Shown one piece after another: positions 8,657 through 16,730 of a DNA stretch of 64,000 nucleotides. Location: positions 62,001-126,000 of the forward strand of contig NZ_JPRH01000006.1 of the NCBI RefSeq assembly GCF_000737705.1, written 5' to 3'. Position 1 is the stretch's first letter; each line of letters opens with the position of its first letter. The stretch is from Chryseobacterium soli. Lineage in GTDB: Bacteria > Bacteroidota > Bacteroidia > Flavobacteriales > Weeksellaceae. The notes under the pieces were generated by a model. It ran no database searches and was not told the DNA's origin. It saw nothing but the letters and a program-made list of their open reading frames with translations. The translations under genes and the position numbers were made by a program.

Positions 8657-9862
8657 CTATACTTTTTCAATTACCATTGCATAGCCTTGTCCGACACCGA
8701 TACAAAGCGTACATAATGCATATTTTTTATTCTGCTTTTGAAGCTCTATCGCTGCAGAACCAATGATTCTTGCTCCAGAAACTCCAAGAGGATGCCCAAT
8801 CGCAATAGCTCCTCCATTTGGATTGATTCTTGCATCATCGTCTTTTAGTCCTAAGCTTCTTGTTACCGCCAGTGATTGAGCTGCAAACGCTTCATTTAAT
8901 TCGATAACATCCATATCTTCTAAAGACAGGTTTAATCTTTTTAAGAGTTTCTGCGTTGCTTCCACAGGTCCGATTCCCATAATTCTTGGTTCAACACCTG
9001 CTACCGCAGATCCTAAAATCTTAGCTTTTGGTTTCAATCCGTATTTTTTTACGGCTTCTTCACTTGCCAGGATCAATGCTGCTGCACCGTCGTTCATTCC
9101 TGAAGCATTTCCGGCTGTAACGGTTCCTTCTTTCCTGAAAGCTGGACGAAGTTTTCCTAACCCTTCCATAGAAGATGTAGGCTTGATAAACTCGTCTGTA
9201 TCGAAAATTTTCGGTTCTCCTTTTTTCTGTGGGATTTCAACTTTTACAATTTCTTCCGCCAGTCTTCCGCTTTCCTGTGCTTTTGTAGCTTTCTGCTGAG
9301 ACCAAAGCGCAAATTTATCCTGATCTTCTCTGCTGATCTGATGCATATCCGCAAGGTTTTCAGCTGTATCTCCCATTCCGTCAACACCGTATAATTCTTT
9401 CATTTTAGGGTTGATAAAACGCCATCCGAAAGTGGTGTCAAATAGTTGGCTGTCTCTTCCAAAAGCTGCGCTCGGTTTTGACATTACATAAGGTGAACGC
9501 GTCATATGCTCTACTCCACCTGCAATGTAAATTTCACCTTCACCAGAAGCAATTGACCGGAAAGCATTCGCAACTGCCGACATTCCGGAAGCACATAACC
9601 TGTTGACGGTTTCACCTCCTATTTTGTAAGGAAGTCCGGCCAGTAAAAGTCCCATTCTTGCTACATTACGGTTATCTTCTCCTGCCTGATTGGCACATCC
9701 GAAAATAACGTCCTCAATTTCCTCAACAGGAACTTCAGGGTTTCTGGCAACAATTTCTTTAAGGACAACTGCTGCCAAATCATCGGCACGTACTTCTGAA
9801 AGACCACCTGACAATTTTGAAATTGGCGTTCTTATATAATCTATGATATATACGTTGTTCAT
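8657..9862 (-). CDS. paaJ: Thiolase PaaJ (3-oxo-5,6-didehydrosuberyl-CoA / 3-oxoadipyl-CoA thiolase)
   Basis: 401 residues from ATG 9862 (NNVYIIDYIRTPISK), the usual thiolase start; an ATG 27 bases upstream would add nine atypical residues. The family triad is complete: C90 in NRLCASGMSA, H357 in GHPLG and C387 in CIGVGQG. In this pathway it cleaves the C8 and C6 3-oxoacyl-CoA intermediates with CoA, releasing acetyl-CoA and ending with succinyl-CoA. It lies between the four-helix-bundle gene and paaY within the paa cluster, which supports PaaJ over a general acetyl-CoA acetyltransferase. Confidence 0.9.
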   Translation of the reverse strand: MNNVYIIDYIRTPISKLSGGLSEVRADDLAAVVLKEIVARNPEVPVEEIEDVIFGCANQAGEDNRNVARMGLLLAGLPYKIGGETVNRLCASGMSAVANAFRSIASGEGEIYIAGGVEHMTRSPYVMSKPSAAFGRDSQLFDTTFGWRFINPKMKELYGVDGMGDTAENLADMHQISREDQDKFALWSQQKATKAQESGRLAEEIVKVEIPQKKGEPKIFDTDEFIKPTSSMEGLGKLRPAFRKEGTVTAGNASGMNDGAAALILASEEAVKKYGLKPKAKILGSAVAGVEPRIMGIGPVEATQKLLKRLNLSLEDMDVIELNEAFAAQSLAVTRSLGLKDDDARINPNGGAIAIGHPLGVSGARIIGSAAIELQKQNKKYALCTLCIGVGQGYAMVIEKV

Positions 9863-9907
9863 AATATTTGAAATGTAACAATTTAGCAATGTAACAGTCT
9901 AACAATA
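9863..9907. repeat. AT-rich repeat, 3' flank of four-helix-bundle gene
   Basis: Contains GTAACAATTT (9875-9884) and further TAACAGT/TAACAATA units. Its sequence is complementary to AAATTGTTAC at 10283-10292 on the other side of the four-helix-bundle gene, so the two flanks could pair in RNA. Confidence 0.55.
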
Positions 9908-10270
9908 CTAAATCGATTGGTTTTTATTTAAACTTGTACTTAATATTTTATAAATAATTTTTCCTAATTCTATAATCTGATGTTCTAGTTTTTCATCAAA
10001 TGGATAGCTATCGGAATGTTTACACAGATATAGCCAATACTTGGTCTCTTCCAATTCTTTGGCTGAAATTTTTATCTTATTGATAAAATCATTTTTACTG
10101 TGAGGGTTTTGGGCTTCAAATGCATTCGCTCCAATGCTTGTCCCTGAACGTAATAGTTGTTTAGCAATAACAAATTTTCTTTTTTCCTCTAATAATTCAC
10201 AAAATTCAATAATATCTAATGAAAATTGAACAGTTTTCTGAATCAACGGATTATTGTCAAAATTTATCAT
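9908..10270 (-). CDS. Four-helix-bundle protein (S23 / 23S rRNA intervening-sequence protein family)
   Basis: 120 residues, nearly all helical, with family features LDIIEFCELLEEKRKFVIAKQLLRSGTSIGANAFEA and ISAKELEETKYWLYLC. This family is best known as the protein encoded inside 23S rRNA intervening sequences, and is related to the Avd accessory protein of diversity-generating retroelements; its free-standing role is unknown. Here it interrupts the paa cluster between paaI and paaJ. The flanking gaps on both sides carry complementary AT-rich sequence. No DGR reverse transcriptase is visible in the window. Confidence 0.85.
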   Translation of the reverse strand: MINFDNNPLIQKTVQFSLDIIEFCELLEEKRKFVIAKQLLRSGTSIGANAFEAQNPHSKNDFINKIKISAKELEETKYWLYLCKHSDSYPFDEKLEHQIIELGKIIYKILSTSLNKNQSI

Positions 10271-10323
10271 CCTTTTAAAATTAAATTGTTACACTGGTAA
10301 ACTATTACATTGTTATATTGAAC
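10271..10323. repeat. AT-rich repeat, 5' flank of four-helix-bundle gene
   Basis: Contains AAATTGTTAC (10283-10292) and TTACATTGTTATATTG (10306-10321), complementary in style to the 3' flank at 9875-9907. It separates paaI from the four-helix-bundle gene. Confidence 0.55.
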
Positions 10324-10737
10324 TTACAGTTCTGTTACTTTTTTTCCGATTTTATAGACTGTTCCGACAAATTTTGCAATCAGTTCTTCATGTTGATTGG
10401 TAATATTGATGTCGTAAACAGCGGTTTTTCTTGTATTGTTTACCAGTTTACTTTCAGCTCTGAAAATATCGCCTTCTTTTCCGGCTTTGGTAAAACTGAT
10501 GATACAGTTTAATGCTACTGCCGCATCTCCGGAATTGTTGGATGAAAATGCCAATGCCGAATCCGCAAAAGCAAATGTAACACCTCCGTGAACGGTTTTA
10601 AGGCCATTCAACATTTCCTGTCTGATGGGCATTTCTAGTAAACAATAATTTTCTTGTACTTCAATCATTTTGATATTCATCCACTGGGAAAAATAATCCT
10701 GATCGAACATATATTCTGCAACTTGTCTTGGATTCAT
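10324..10737 (-). CDS. paaI: Hotdog thioesterase PaaI
   Basis: 137 residues with the PaaI hotdog motif NGLKTVHGGVTFAFADSALAFSSN near residues 44-67. The Asp in FADSA matches the catalytic Asp of E. coli PaaI (D61 in LADSAF). PaaI hydrolyses hydroxyphenylacetyl-CoA and other dead-end thioesters to free CoA. The start ATG 10737 lies one base from the stop of the small upstream gene, so the pair is translationally close. Confidence 0.9.
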   Translation of the reverse strand: MNPRQVAEYMFDQDYFSQWMNIKMIEVQENYCLLEMPIRQEMLNGLKTVHGGVTFAFADSALAFSSNNSGDAAVALNCIISFTKAGKEGDIFRAESKLVNNTRKTAVYDINITNQHEELIAKFVGTVYKIGKKVTEL

Positions 10738-10738
10738 T

Positions 10739-11053
10739 TTACTCTATACTTGTTATTTCTTCATATAATTCTTCAACCAACTGATCATAAATACTCATAG
10801 TTTTGCCAAGAATTACTTGCTCATAGGAAAGATTTTCTGAATTGGATGAATTTTCAATTGGATAAGGAGCGCTTAAGTCGATTCCATTTTCATAAGCTAA
10901 CCGTTTTACCAAGTCTTTATATTTTTCATTAAATTTCCCTAATAATCCAAGTATCTCCTGATCATCACAGATCGAAGCAAGTTCTTGAATTACATAGTTT
11001 TTTTCAATTAAAAGCCTTGTTTCCAGCTCAATTTTAAATTCATCTATACCCAT
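10739..11053 (-). CDS. Small unknown protein in paa cluster
   Basis: About 104 residues from ATG 11053 (GIDEFKIELETRLL); an upstream ATG at 11077 would add eight residues. It is acidic and helical throughout, with no signal peptide, membrane segment or Cys/His motif that I recognise. Its stop is one base from the paaI start, so it is probably cotranscribed with paaI. It is real rather than a shadow: the codon pattern is good and no other frame is open. Function unknown. Confidence 0.6.
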   Translation of the reverse strand: MGIDEFKIELETRLLIEKNYVIQELASICDDQEILGLLGKFNEKYKDLVKRLAYENGIDLSAPYPIENSSNSENLSYEQVILGKTMSIYDQLVEELYEEITSIE

Positions 11054-11077
11054 TAATTTTAATCTAAAATTTAACAT

Positions 11078-11156
11078 TGTAACTCTTTACCAATTGAGAT
11101 TCTTCACTTTCCTCAGAATGACAGTAAGATTGCTACATTGTTAGATTAGTATATTG
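11078..11156. repeat. AT-rich repeat downstream of paaH
   Basis: A gap carrying TTGTAACTCTTTACCAATTG and ATTGTTAGATTAGTATATTG units, similar in style to the other paa-cluster gaps. The segment around 11096-11128 (GAGATTCTTCACTTTCCTCA, then GAATGACAG) looks like a second, different short repeat. No gene seen. Confidence 0.45.
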
Positions 11157-12290
11157 TTACATTTTACGAAGTAAAGGGCTTTGCCTGTATCTTTCTTCCT
11201 GATATTCTTCGTAAAGGTTTTGCAGGGCTTCGGAGATTTTTGCATATCCGATTTCTTGGCCCCAGCTTAATAATCCTTTTGGATAGTTTACTCCTTTCTG
11301 CATTGCCAGTTCAAGGTCTTCATCATTGGCCACTCCCAGCCTTTTTGCTTCAACCGCTTCATTGATCAACATGGAAATAATTCTTAAGAAAATCTGCTGG
11401 TATAAAGCTTCATCCTTTTGAGGAATCGGCTTTTCAGCCCCTTCTGCATAATCGTAGAAGCCTTTTCCGGTTTTTCGCCCGTGAAGTTTTGCTTCAGACA
11501 TACGCTGCTGCAGTAAAGATGGTTTGTATTTTGGATCATAGAAATAATCCTTATAAACGGTAGTGGTTACAGAGAAGTTCACATCAACACCAATGAGATC
11601 CATTAATTCAAAAGGACCCATTTTGAAGTTACCCAGTGTTTTCATAGCATCATCCACCTGTTCCGGAGTTGCTATATTTTCTTCAACAATTCTTAATGCT
11701 TCTCCGTAGTAAGGGCGGGCAATTCTGTTAACAATAAACCCAGGAATATCCTTGGCAATCACGGGAAGTTTACCCCAATCTTTCATGAGGGTATACATTT
11801 TTTCTGCTAAAGATTTTTCTGTCAGTAAAGATGGAATCACCTCAACTAAAGGCATCAAAGGTGCCGGATTGAAAAAATGAATTCCGATGAAACGCTCCGG
11901 TTTCTTTAATTCTGCCCCTAAGGAAGTAATGGAAATGGATGAAGTATTGGAAGCGATGATGCAATTATCGGAAACATACTGTTCCAATTCTGTAAAAACT
12001 TTTGTTTTAATTTGTTTATTTTCAATAATCGCTTCAATCACAAGATCAGAATCTTTTAAATCCTGTAACTTCCCACCTTTGGCGATATTATTTCTGATTT
12101 CGGCGGCTTTTTCCTGAGAAATTTTAGCTTTTTCAACTAATTTCTGAAGGGTTTTCTCCAGACCTGAAAGTGCTTTATCTATTTGCGGGGTCTGTGCATC
12201 GTATATAACGACTTTACATCCCGCTGTTGCAGCCACCTGAGCAATTCCTACGCCCATAGTTCCTGCACCAATAATTCCGATATTGTTCAT
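11157..12290 (-). CDS. paaH: 3-hydroxyacyl-CoA dehydrogenase PaaH
   Basis: 377 residues. The N-terminal Rossmann fold has the NAD motif GIIGAGTMGVGIA. The centre has the family motifs SNTSSISITSLG and the catalytic-region HFFNPAPLMPLVEVI, followed by the C-terminal domain (GFIVNRIARPYYGEALRI, then FKMGPFELMDLIGVDVN). In the paa pathway PaaH oxidises (3S)-3-hydroxyadipyl-CoA to 3-oxoadipyl-CoA. It is shorter than E. coli PaaH (about 475) but has an extra ~80 residues after the first C-terminal domain. It could also work on other short hydroxyacyl-CoAs; its position supports PaaH. Confidence 0.88.
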   Translation of the reverse strand: MNNIGIIGAGTMGVGIAQVAATAGCKVVIYDAQTPQIDKALSGLEKTLQKLVEKAKISQEKAAEIRNNIAKGGKLQDLKDSDLVIEAIIENKQIKTKVFTELEQYVSDNCIIASNTSSISITSLGAELKKPERFIGIHFFNPAPLMPLVEVIPSLLTEKSLAEKMYTLMKDWGKLPVIAKDIPGFIVNRIARPYYGEALRIVEENIATPEQVDDAMKTLGNFKMGPFELMDLIGVDVNFSVTTTVYKDYFYDPKYKPSLLQQRMSEAKLHGRKTGKGFYDYAEGAEKPIPQKDEALYQQIFLRIISMLINEAVEAKRLGVANDEDLELAMQKGVNYPKGLLSWGQEIGYAKISEALQNLYEEYQEERYRQSPLLRKM

Positions 12291-12309
12291 TTTCTGTATT
12301 ATGTAAAAA

Positions 12310-12371
12310 GTACAATGTAAAAAGTATCATAATGGCAACATACCTTGTACATTATACTTTTTACATTGTAC
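12310..12371. repeat. Perfect 18-bp inverted repeat between paaG and paaH
   Basis: GTACAATGTAAAAAGTAT (12310-12327) and its exact complement (12354-12371) frame a 26-base loop. The gap between paaG and paaH is 89 bp, so the hairpin fills most of it. There is no T run, so it is more likely an RNA stability or processing element, or a repeat insertion, than a simple terminator. Confidence 0.8.
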
Positions 12372-12379
12372 AAGATCTT

Positions 12380-13180
12380 TTATTTTCCTTTATAATCAGG
12401 TTTTCTTTTTTGTAAAAAGGCACTTACTCCTTCTTTGAAATCTTCTGTCTGAGCAGCTTCCTGCTGTAGATCACCTTCTAATTCAAGCTGTTCTTTCAAC
12501 GTATTGTTGTATGAATGGGCAAAAGCTTTTTTAGTTAACTTTATAGCAACAGTCGGCATATTTGACATTCTTTCAAGAATTTCCATAGATTTTGGAGCAA
12601 ATTCTTCTTCATTGAAAACTTCTGCAACTAAACCATAAGATTTTGCTTCTTCAGCGGATAATTTTTTACCTGTGAAAGCTAAATAATTTGCCAATTGTCT
12701 GCCCAATAATTTTGGCAAGAAGTATGTTCCTCCTGTATCAGGAATCAATCCTATATTAGAAAATGCCTGAGCAAAATAGGACTTATCAACCGCTAAAACG
12801 AAGTCACAAATTAATGCCAGCATAGCACCAGCTCCTACTGCTGGACCATTTACCAAGGCAACAACCGGTTTTTTGCAGTGTGTGATCTCCGTCACCAAAG
12901 GATTATAATAATCTACTACAATTTTTCTGATGATGTCGTTATCATGATGTTCATTTCCCTGTACAAAAGCATCATCCAGATTCTGTCCGGAGCAGAACGC
13001 TCTTCCTCTTCCAGAAATAGCCACACATCTTACAGTATCATCTTCATTGCATTCTTTAATAAAATCTTTCAAATCTCCTAAAGAAGGCTTTGTAAGCGCA
13101 TTCATTGTGTCAGGCTGGTTGAGGTAAGCAATTTTAAGTTTTCCGTCAAAATGCGTTTCGATATCAAGTTGTGTATACAT
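12380..13180 (-). CDS. paaG: Enoyl-CoA isomerase PaaG (1,2-epoxyphenylacetyl-CoA isomerase)
   Basis: 266 residues of the crotonase family, with an oxyanion-hole segment GRGRAFCSGQNLDD and GPAVGAGAMLALICDFV. The motif GLIPDTGGTYFLPKLLG carries the Asp typical of PaaG (IPDxGGT in E. coli PaaG), where hydratases such as PaaF have a different active-site residue. PaaG converts the ring epoxide to oxepin-CoA and also shifts the double bond later in the pathway. No separate paaF was found in the cluster, so hydration of 2,3-dehydroadipyl-CoA must be done by a gene elsewhere or a promiscuous enzyme. Confidence 0.9.
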   Translation of the reverse strand: MYTQLDIETHFDGKLKIAYLNQPDTMNALTKPSLGDLKDFIKECNEDDTVRCVAISGRGRAFCSGQNLDDAFVQGNEHHDNDIIRKIVVDYYNPLVTEITHCKKPVVALVNGPAVGAGAMLALICDFVLAVDKSYFAQAFSNIGLIPDTGGTYFLPKLLGRQLANYLAFTGKKLSAEEAKSYGLVAEVFNEEEFAPKSMEILERMSNMPTVAIKLTKKAFAHSYNNTLKEQLELEGDLQQEAAQTEDFKEGVSAFLQKRKPDYKGK

Positions 13181-13189
13181 GGTTTTAAA

Positions 13190-13332
13190 TTTAAAAATTA
13201 AATGATTAAAGAATTAAAAAATTACACTGCTCTAATTTAACAATATTAAACAATCTAACAATGTATCAGTTTAGCAGTGTAACAATTATTTTTGCATTGG
13301 TAAACTGGTACATTGTTTTATTGTTACATTTA
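13190..13332. repeat. AT-rich inverted repeats between paaD and paaG
   Basis: Arms TTACACTGCT (13222-13231) and AGCAGTGTAA (13273-13282) match perfectly. A second imperfect pair joins the stretch at 13258-13280 with 13290-13316. The region is made of TAACAATnTA-like units, like the other gaps in this cluster. No open frame seen. Confidence 0.65.
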
Positions 13333-13797
13333 TTAGTGGCACTTAAAATAGTCAAAAGGCTCCAAACAGTCTAAACACTGATAGGAAGCTTTGCATAAGG
13401 TAGACCCGAATCTGCTGATCTGTTTCGAATGCATCGATCCACAACGCGGACATTTTTTAGGTTTCCCGATGTGATGTTCGTCGGCTCCTTTTTCGGGAGG
13501 TGTAATTCCGTACACACGGAGTTTTTCTCTTGCTTCATCTGTCAGCCAGTCTGTCGTCCAAATCGGAAACATTTTGGTGACCACTTTTGCATCCCAGCCG
13601 TTTTCCTTCATCATTTTAATGATATCTTCCTCAATGGTAAACATAGCAGGACAGGCAGAATAAGTGGGCGTAATTATTACTTCACAAGCATTCTCGCTGG
13701 TAACTTTTGCCTCTCTTACAATACCTAACTCCACGATATTGATTACCGGAATTTCCGGATCGGGGATTGTACTTAATAAATCTAAAAGCTGATTCAT
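13333..13797 (-). CDS. paaD: PaaD, maturation/assembly subunit of phenylacetyl-CoA epoxidase
   Basis: 154 residues. The N-terminal MIP18/DUF59 domain includes STIPDPEIPVINIVELGIVR and PTYSACPAM, with the conserved Cys. The C-terminus has a four-Cys metal ribbon (CPRCGS near residues 118-123, then CKASYQCLDC) and ends FDYFKCH. PaaD is needed for the PaaABCE monooxygenase and is thought to serve in metal or Fe-S maturation. It follows paaC in direction, with an alpha/beta hydrolase inserted between them (3-base gap). Confidence 0.92.
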   Translation of the reverse strand: MNQLLDLLSTIPDPEIPVINIVELGIVREAKVTSENACEVIITPTYSACPAMFTIEEDIIKMMKENGWDAKVVTKMFPIWTTDWLTDEAREKLRVYGITPPEKGADEHHIGKPKKCPRCGSMHSKQISRFGSTLCKASYQCLDCLEPFDYFKCH

Positions 13798-13800
13798 ATT

Positions 13801-14610
13801 TTATTTATTATCAAACTCAAGAATTGTTTTCATTGAATTCTGATAATCTAAATTATCTGTTATTCCGTTATGAGATTGATCTTTCAACAGGATCAAACGA
13901 TCTCCTTTTTTAAAATTTGCTTTCAGTTTTAAAGATGCTTTATAATTAATGACCTCATCTTTATTTCCATGAAAAATGATGACCGGAGACCTAACGGTTT
14001 TTAAATAGTCATAAGTTTCAATATTATATTTTAGCAAAAACTTCGGAAGAAATGAAAACTTTTGATTCATTTCATCTTCAATACTATAATATGGAGCTTG
14101 TAAAATCAATAATTTAGCATTTTCCTGAGAGGCTAATTTTGAAGCCAATCCAGTTCCAAGGGAATATCCTAAAATAATAATCTTATTTTCAGAATATCTT
14201 TTCTTCACCTCTTCATATGCTAGTTTCACATCTGAAAATAATTGTTCTTTACTTTCAATACCTCCTTCGCTTTTTCCATACCCTCTATAATCAATTATAA
14301 AAACATCATAATTCATATGATTATAGAGTTTCGCGACCTCGCCCCATCCTTTTATTGAACCTGCATTTCCATGAAGGTAAAAAATAACACCGCGCGGATT
14401 TTCAACTTTAAATAATACTGAGTTTATTTTCTTTTTATCTTTTGTATAGATTGATATTTCCTCAAAATTACCTCCGAAATCATAGGAATAATTTTCTGAT
14501 AATTTTTCCGGATAGAAAATAATTTGTTCCTGATAAAAATATACTGCAACACAAATGAAAGCATATGCTATCAATAAAAAAGCGATTATACCCAGGATCA
14601 TCTTTTTCAT
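13801..14610 (-). CDS. Membrane-anchored alpha/beta hydrolase (BEM46/YfhR-like)
   Basis: 269 residues with an N-terminal membrane anchor (residues about 4-27). The hydrolase fold shows an oxyanion His-Gly (YLHGNAG), the nucleophile elbow GYSLGTG, an Asp after a beta strand (HGNKDEV) and the His in QSHNGITD. This matches serine hydrolases of the BEM46 type, with unknown substrate. It is tightly packed: 5 bases after paaC and 3 bases before paaD. It is not a standard paa gene, so its role in the pathway is unproven. Confidence 0.75.
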   Translation of the reverse strand: MKKMILGIIAFLLIAYAFICVAVYFYQEQIIFYPEKLSENYSYDFGGNFEEISIYTKDKKKINSVLFKVENPRGVIFYLHGNAGSIKGWGEVAKLYNHMNYDVFIIDYRGYGKSEGGIESKEQLFSDVKLAYEEVKKRYSENKIIILGYSLGTGLASKLASQENAKLLILQAPYYSIEDEMNQKFSFLPKFLLKYNIETYDYLKTVRSPVIIFHGNKDEVINYKASLKLKANFKKGDRLILLKDQSHNGITDNLDYQNSMKTILEFDNK

Positions 14611-14615
14611 TTACG

Positions 14616-15365
14616 CTACCATGTACATCCCGGATACGCTCTCTGCATATACTGTAATTCACAAAGCATAAATCCGAAATATTCTGTATGATACCCTGTT
14701 CTTGATTTAGGTTGCATGAAATGATCTTTTGGATATTCTAATCCAAAATCTGCGAAATCTTTTTCTGTAATGGAGATAAACTGGTTGTATAATTCATCCA
14801 CATTCGGAGTGATATTTAAAGCAATTAAATCATCTTCTCCGTCCACTTTTGCGAATAAACCTTTTGTATATTCCCAAACATTTTCGATTGCTTTTACTAA
14901 ACGGGTTTTACTTTCTTCTGTTCCCTGAGCGAAAATTTTCATCCAAGAAGAAGCATGAGTATAATGATACCTAACTTCTTTCAAAGATTTCTGTGCTAGA
15001 GCAGAAAGTTCTTCATCAGCAGAATTTGATAATGCTTCATACATCAATTTCTGATAGACAGAGAAAATATATACTTTAAGAATGGTCTGTGCATAATCTT
15101 CATTCGGAAGTTCGGCTAAATGCGCATTCAGATATTCGTGTTCATATCTTAGAAATGCCAAATCATCCTCACTTTTACCGTTATCGGCAACTCTTGAGGC
15201 GTAAACATAAAAGTTATTTGCCTGTCCAAGTTCGTCCAATGCGATATTTGTCAATGCAATATCTTCCTCCAGATAAGGACCTTCACCACACCACGCAGAC
15301 AATCTTTGTCCCATAATGAAACTGTCGTCCGCTAGTTTTAATAAATAATTATATAATGAATTCAT
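14616..15365 (-). CDS. paaC: PaaC, structural subunit of phenylacetyl-CoA epoxidase
   Basis: 249 residues of ferritin-like helical bundle, matching PaaC: LADDSFIMGQRLSAWCGEGPYLEEDIALTNIALDELGQA at the N-terminus, YHYTHASSWMKIFAQGTEESKTR in the middle and GYHTEYFGFMLCELQYMQRAYPGCTW at the end. PaaC forms the core heterodimer with catalytic PaaA and does not itself hold the active di-iron centre. It follows paaB after a 73-bp gap with an inverted repeat. Confidence 0.95.
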   Translation of the reverse strand: MNSLYNYLLKLADDSFIMGQRLSAWCGEGPYLEEDIALTNIALDELGQANNFYVYASRVADNGKSEDDLAFLRYEHEYLNAHLAELPNEDYAQTILKVYIFSVYQKLMYEALSNSADEELSALAQKSLKEVRYHYTHASSWMKIFAQGTEESKTRLVKAIENVWEYTKGLFAKVDGEDDLIALNITPNVDELYNQFISITEKDFADFGLEYPKDHFMQPKSRTGYHTEYFGFMLCELQYMQRAYPGCTW

Positions 15366-15385
15366 TGTTTTTTATTTTTGTAAAA

Positions 15386-15433
15386 TGTAAAATGTCGGAT
15401 GTACAATGTACTTTTTACAGCTGACATTTTACA
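15386..15433. repeat. Inverted repeat between paaB and paaC
   Basis: Perfect 11-bp arms TGTAAAATGTC (15386-15396) and GACATTTTACA (15423-15433) with a 26-base loop containing GTACAATGTACTTTTTACAG. The inner sequence resembles the 12310-12371 repeat (GTACAATGTAAAAAG), so the two belong to one family. Confidence 0.7.
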
Positions 15434-15438
15434 GAGAA

Positions 15439-15720
15439 TTACATATTTTTCACATCATTCGGAATGTCATAAAAAGTCGGGTGACGGTACAATTTGTCAT
15501 CAGCCGGATCAAAGAATGCTTCTTTGTCTACTCCTTCTGAAGTCACAATATATTTACTTGGAACCACCCAAACAGAGGTCCCTTCTTTTCTTCTTGTGTA
15601 TACGTCTCTTGCATTCTGCAAAGCCATTTCTGCTGTTGGTGCCTGTACAATTCCAACGTGTTTGTGAGATAATCCCGGTTTAGTCTGAATAAACACTTCC
15701 CACATATCTAATTGACTCAT
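15439..15720 (-). CDS. paaB: PaaB, small subunit of phenylacetyl-CoA epoxidase
   Basis: 93 residues, the normal PaaB length, with the family sequence WEVFIQTKPGLSHKHVGIVQAPTAEMALQNARDVYTRRKEG and SVWVVPSKYIV. PaaB holds PaaAC dimers together in the active monooxygenase complex. In this cluster paaA and paaB are separated by a membrane-protein gene. Confidence 0.95.
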   Translation of the reverse strand: MSQLDMWEVFIQTKPGLSHKHVGIVQAPTAEMALQNARDVYTRRKEGTSVWVVPSKYIVTSEGVDKEAFFDPADDKLYRHPTFYDIPNDVKNM

Positions 15721-15774
15721 TTTTATTTGTTTTATAAATTTAAATGATTTAAAAATATTTATTTAAATCATATT

Positions 15775-16719
15775 TTATTTTTCACTTCTGTTTTTAATAA
15801 CCCGAAGTATATTATCTTGTATATCTTTCATTATCCATTTCCCCCAAAGTCCAGCATAAAAATTAAATGTTGTATTGAGTGAAAAATTTGAATATAAAAT
15901 TAAATCATATTCATTTTCTGATATTTTCTTTAGTACATAAGTTCCATTAAGCATATCAAAATATTCACCTCCTATTAAAATATGCTCATCTAAAGTTGTA
16001 GATGGAATATCATAAGTATTTGCTTTTATTTCAAAGCTCATTTTATTAAAATCCGAATAATCCGTCACAGTTTCATTGAAAATCAATCCTCTTTCGAAAA
16101 TTGCTTTTCTAAATCCACCTATTTCATTCTTATCTAGCACTGCTTCTACAGGCATAGGAAACCCTAAAAACTTTGTAAGTTTCGGATGCTCTTCATTAGA
16201 CTCTATCTTTTTTACTGAAATAACATTTTCCCAGATTTTCTCTTTTGTTGAATGAATTCTAATACTTGTAAAGGTTTTAAAAATCTGCTTTTGAGTATGT
16301 ATTGATTTCTCAATTGGTGCAATTAAAAAAGGTAATAATATCACCAATGAAATATTTAATCTATCTCTTTTTTTAGATTTTATATAACCTCCAAACAATC
16401 CCCCTAATGATGAAAACAATAAAAACAAAGGCGTTATCATTATCCAGCAAGCCCATCCTTCAATTTGGAATACAATTGTCACTCCTACAAAAGCACAAAC
16501 TCCTAACCAAGGAAAAAATATTCTATAAGTATAAGATGGTGTATCTTTTTCTTTTGACAAGTAAATCATTAAAGCCCCTAATACAAAAGGAACAGTGATA
16601 AAAAAGTTCAGAGACATTACACTGGAAAAATTTTCAAAAATATTTGCTCCGAATAACACCCTAATGAATGTTACTACAATTACAGGTATCACAATAATTT
16701 TAAAATAATCCCAGATCAT
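15775..16719 (-). CDS. Membrane protein with SRPBCC-like C-terminal domain
   Basis: 314 residues. The N-terminal ~130 residues hold about four membrane helices (near residues 8-24, 38-53, 68-86 and 91-110), with a further hydrophobic stretch near 122-135. The rest looks like a polyketide-cyclase/SRPBCC fold: SIRIHSTKEKIWENVISVKKI opens it, and TYVLKKISENEYDLILYSNFSL is a late strand. Its composition is more AT-rich and Lys/Ile-rich than the paa genes on either side. It sits between paaA and paaB (11-base gap after paaA), which is unusual and suggests later insertion. Function unknown. Confidence 0.65.
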   Translation of the reverse strand: MIWDYFKIIVIPVIVVTFIRVLFGANIFENFSSVMSLNFFITVPFVLGALMIYLSKEKDTPSYTYRIFFPWLGVCAFVGVTIVFQIEGWACWIMITPLFLLFSSLGGLFGGYIKSKKRDRLNISLVILLPFLIAPIEKSIHTQKQIFKTFTSIRIHSTKEKIWENVISVKKIESNEEHPKLTKFLGFPMPVEAVLDKNEIGGFRKAIFERGLIFNETVTDYSDFNKMSFEIKANTYDIPSTTLDEHILIGGEYFDMLNGTYVLKKISENEYDLILYSNFSLNTTFNFYAGLWGKWIMKDIQDNILRVIKNRSEK

Positions 16720-16730
16720 AATTTCTTCAG

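Noticed and set aside
13429-13728. 99-codon plus-strand frame over paaD
   Set aside because: Shadow of paaD, whose zinc ribbon and MIP18 motifs are clear.
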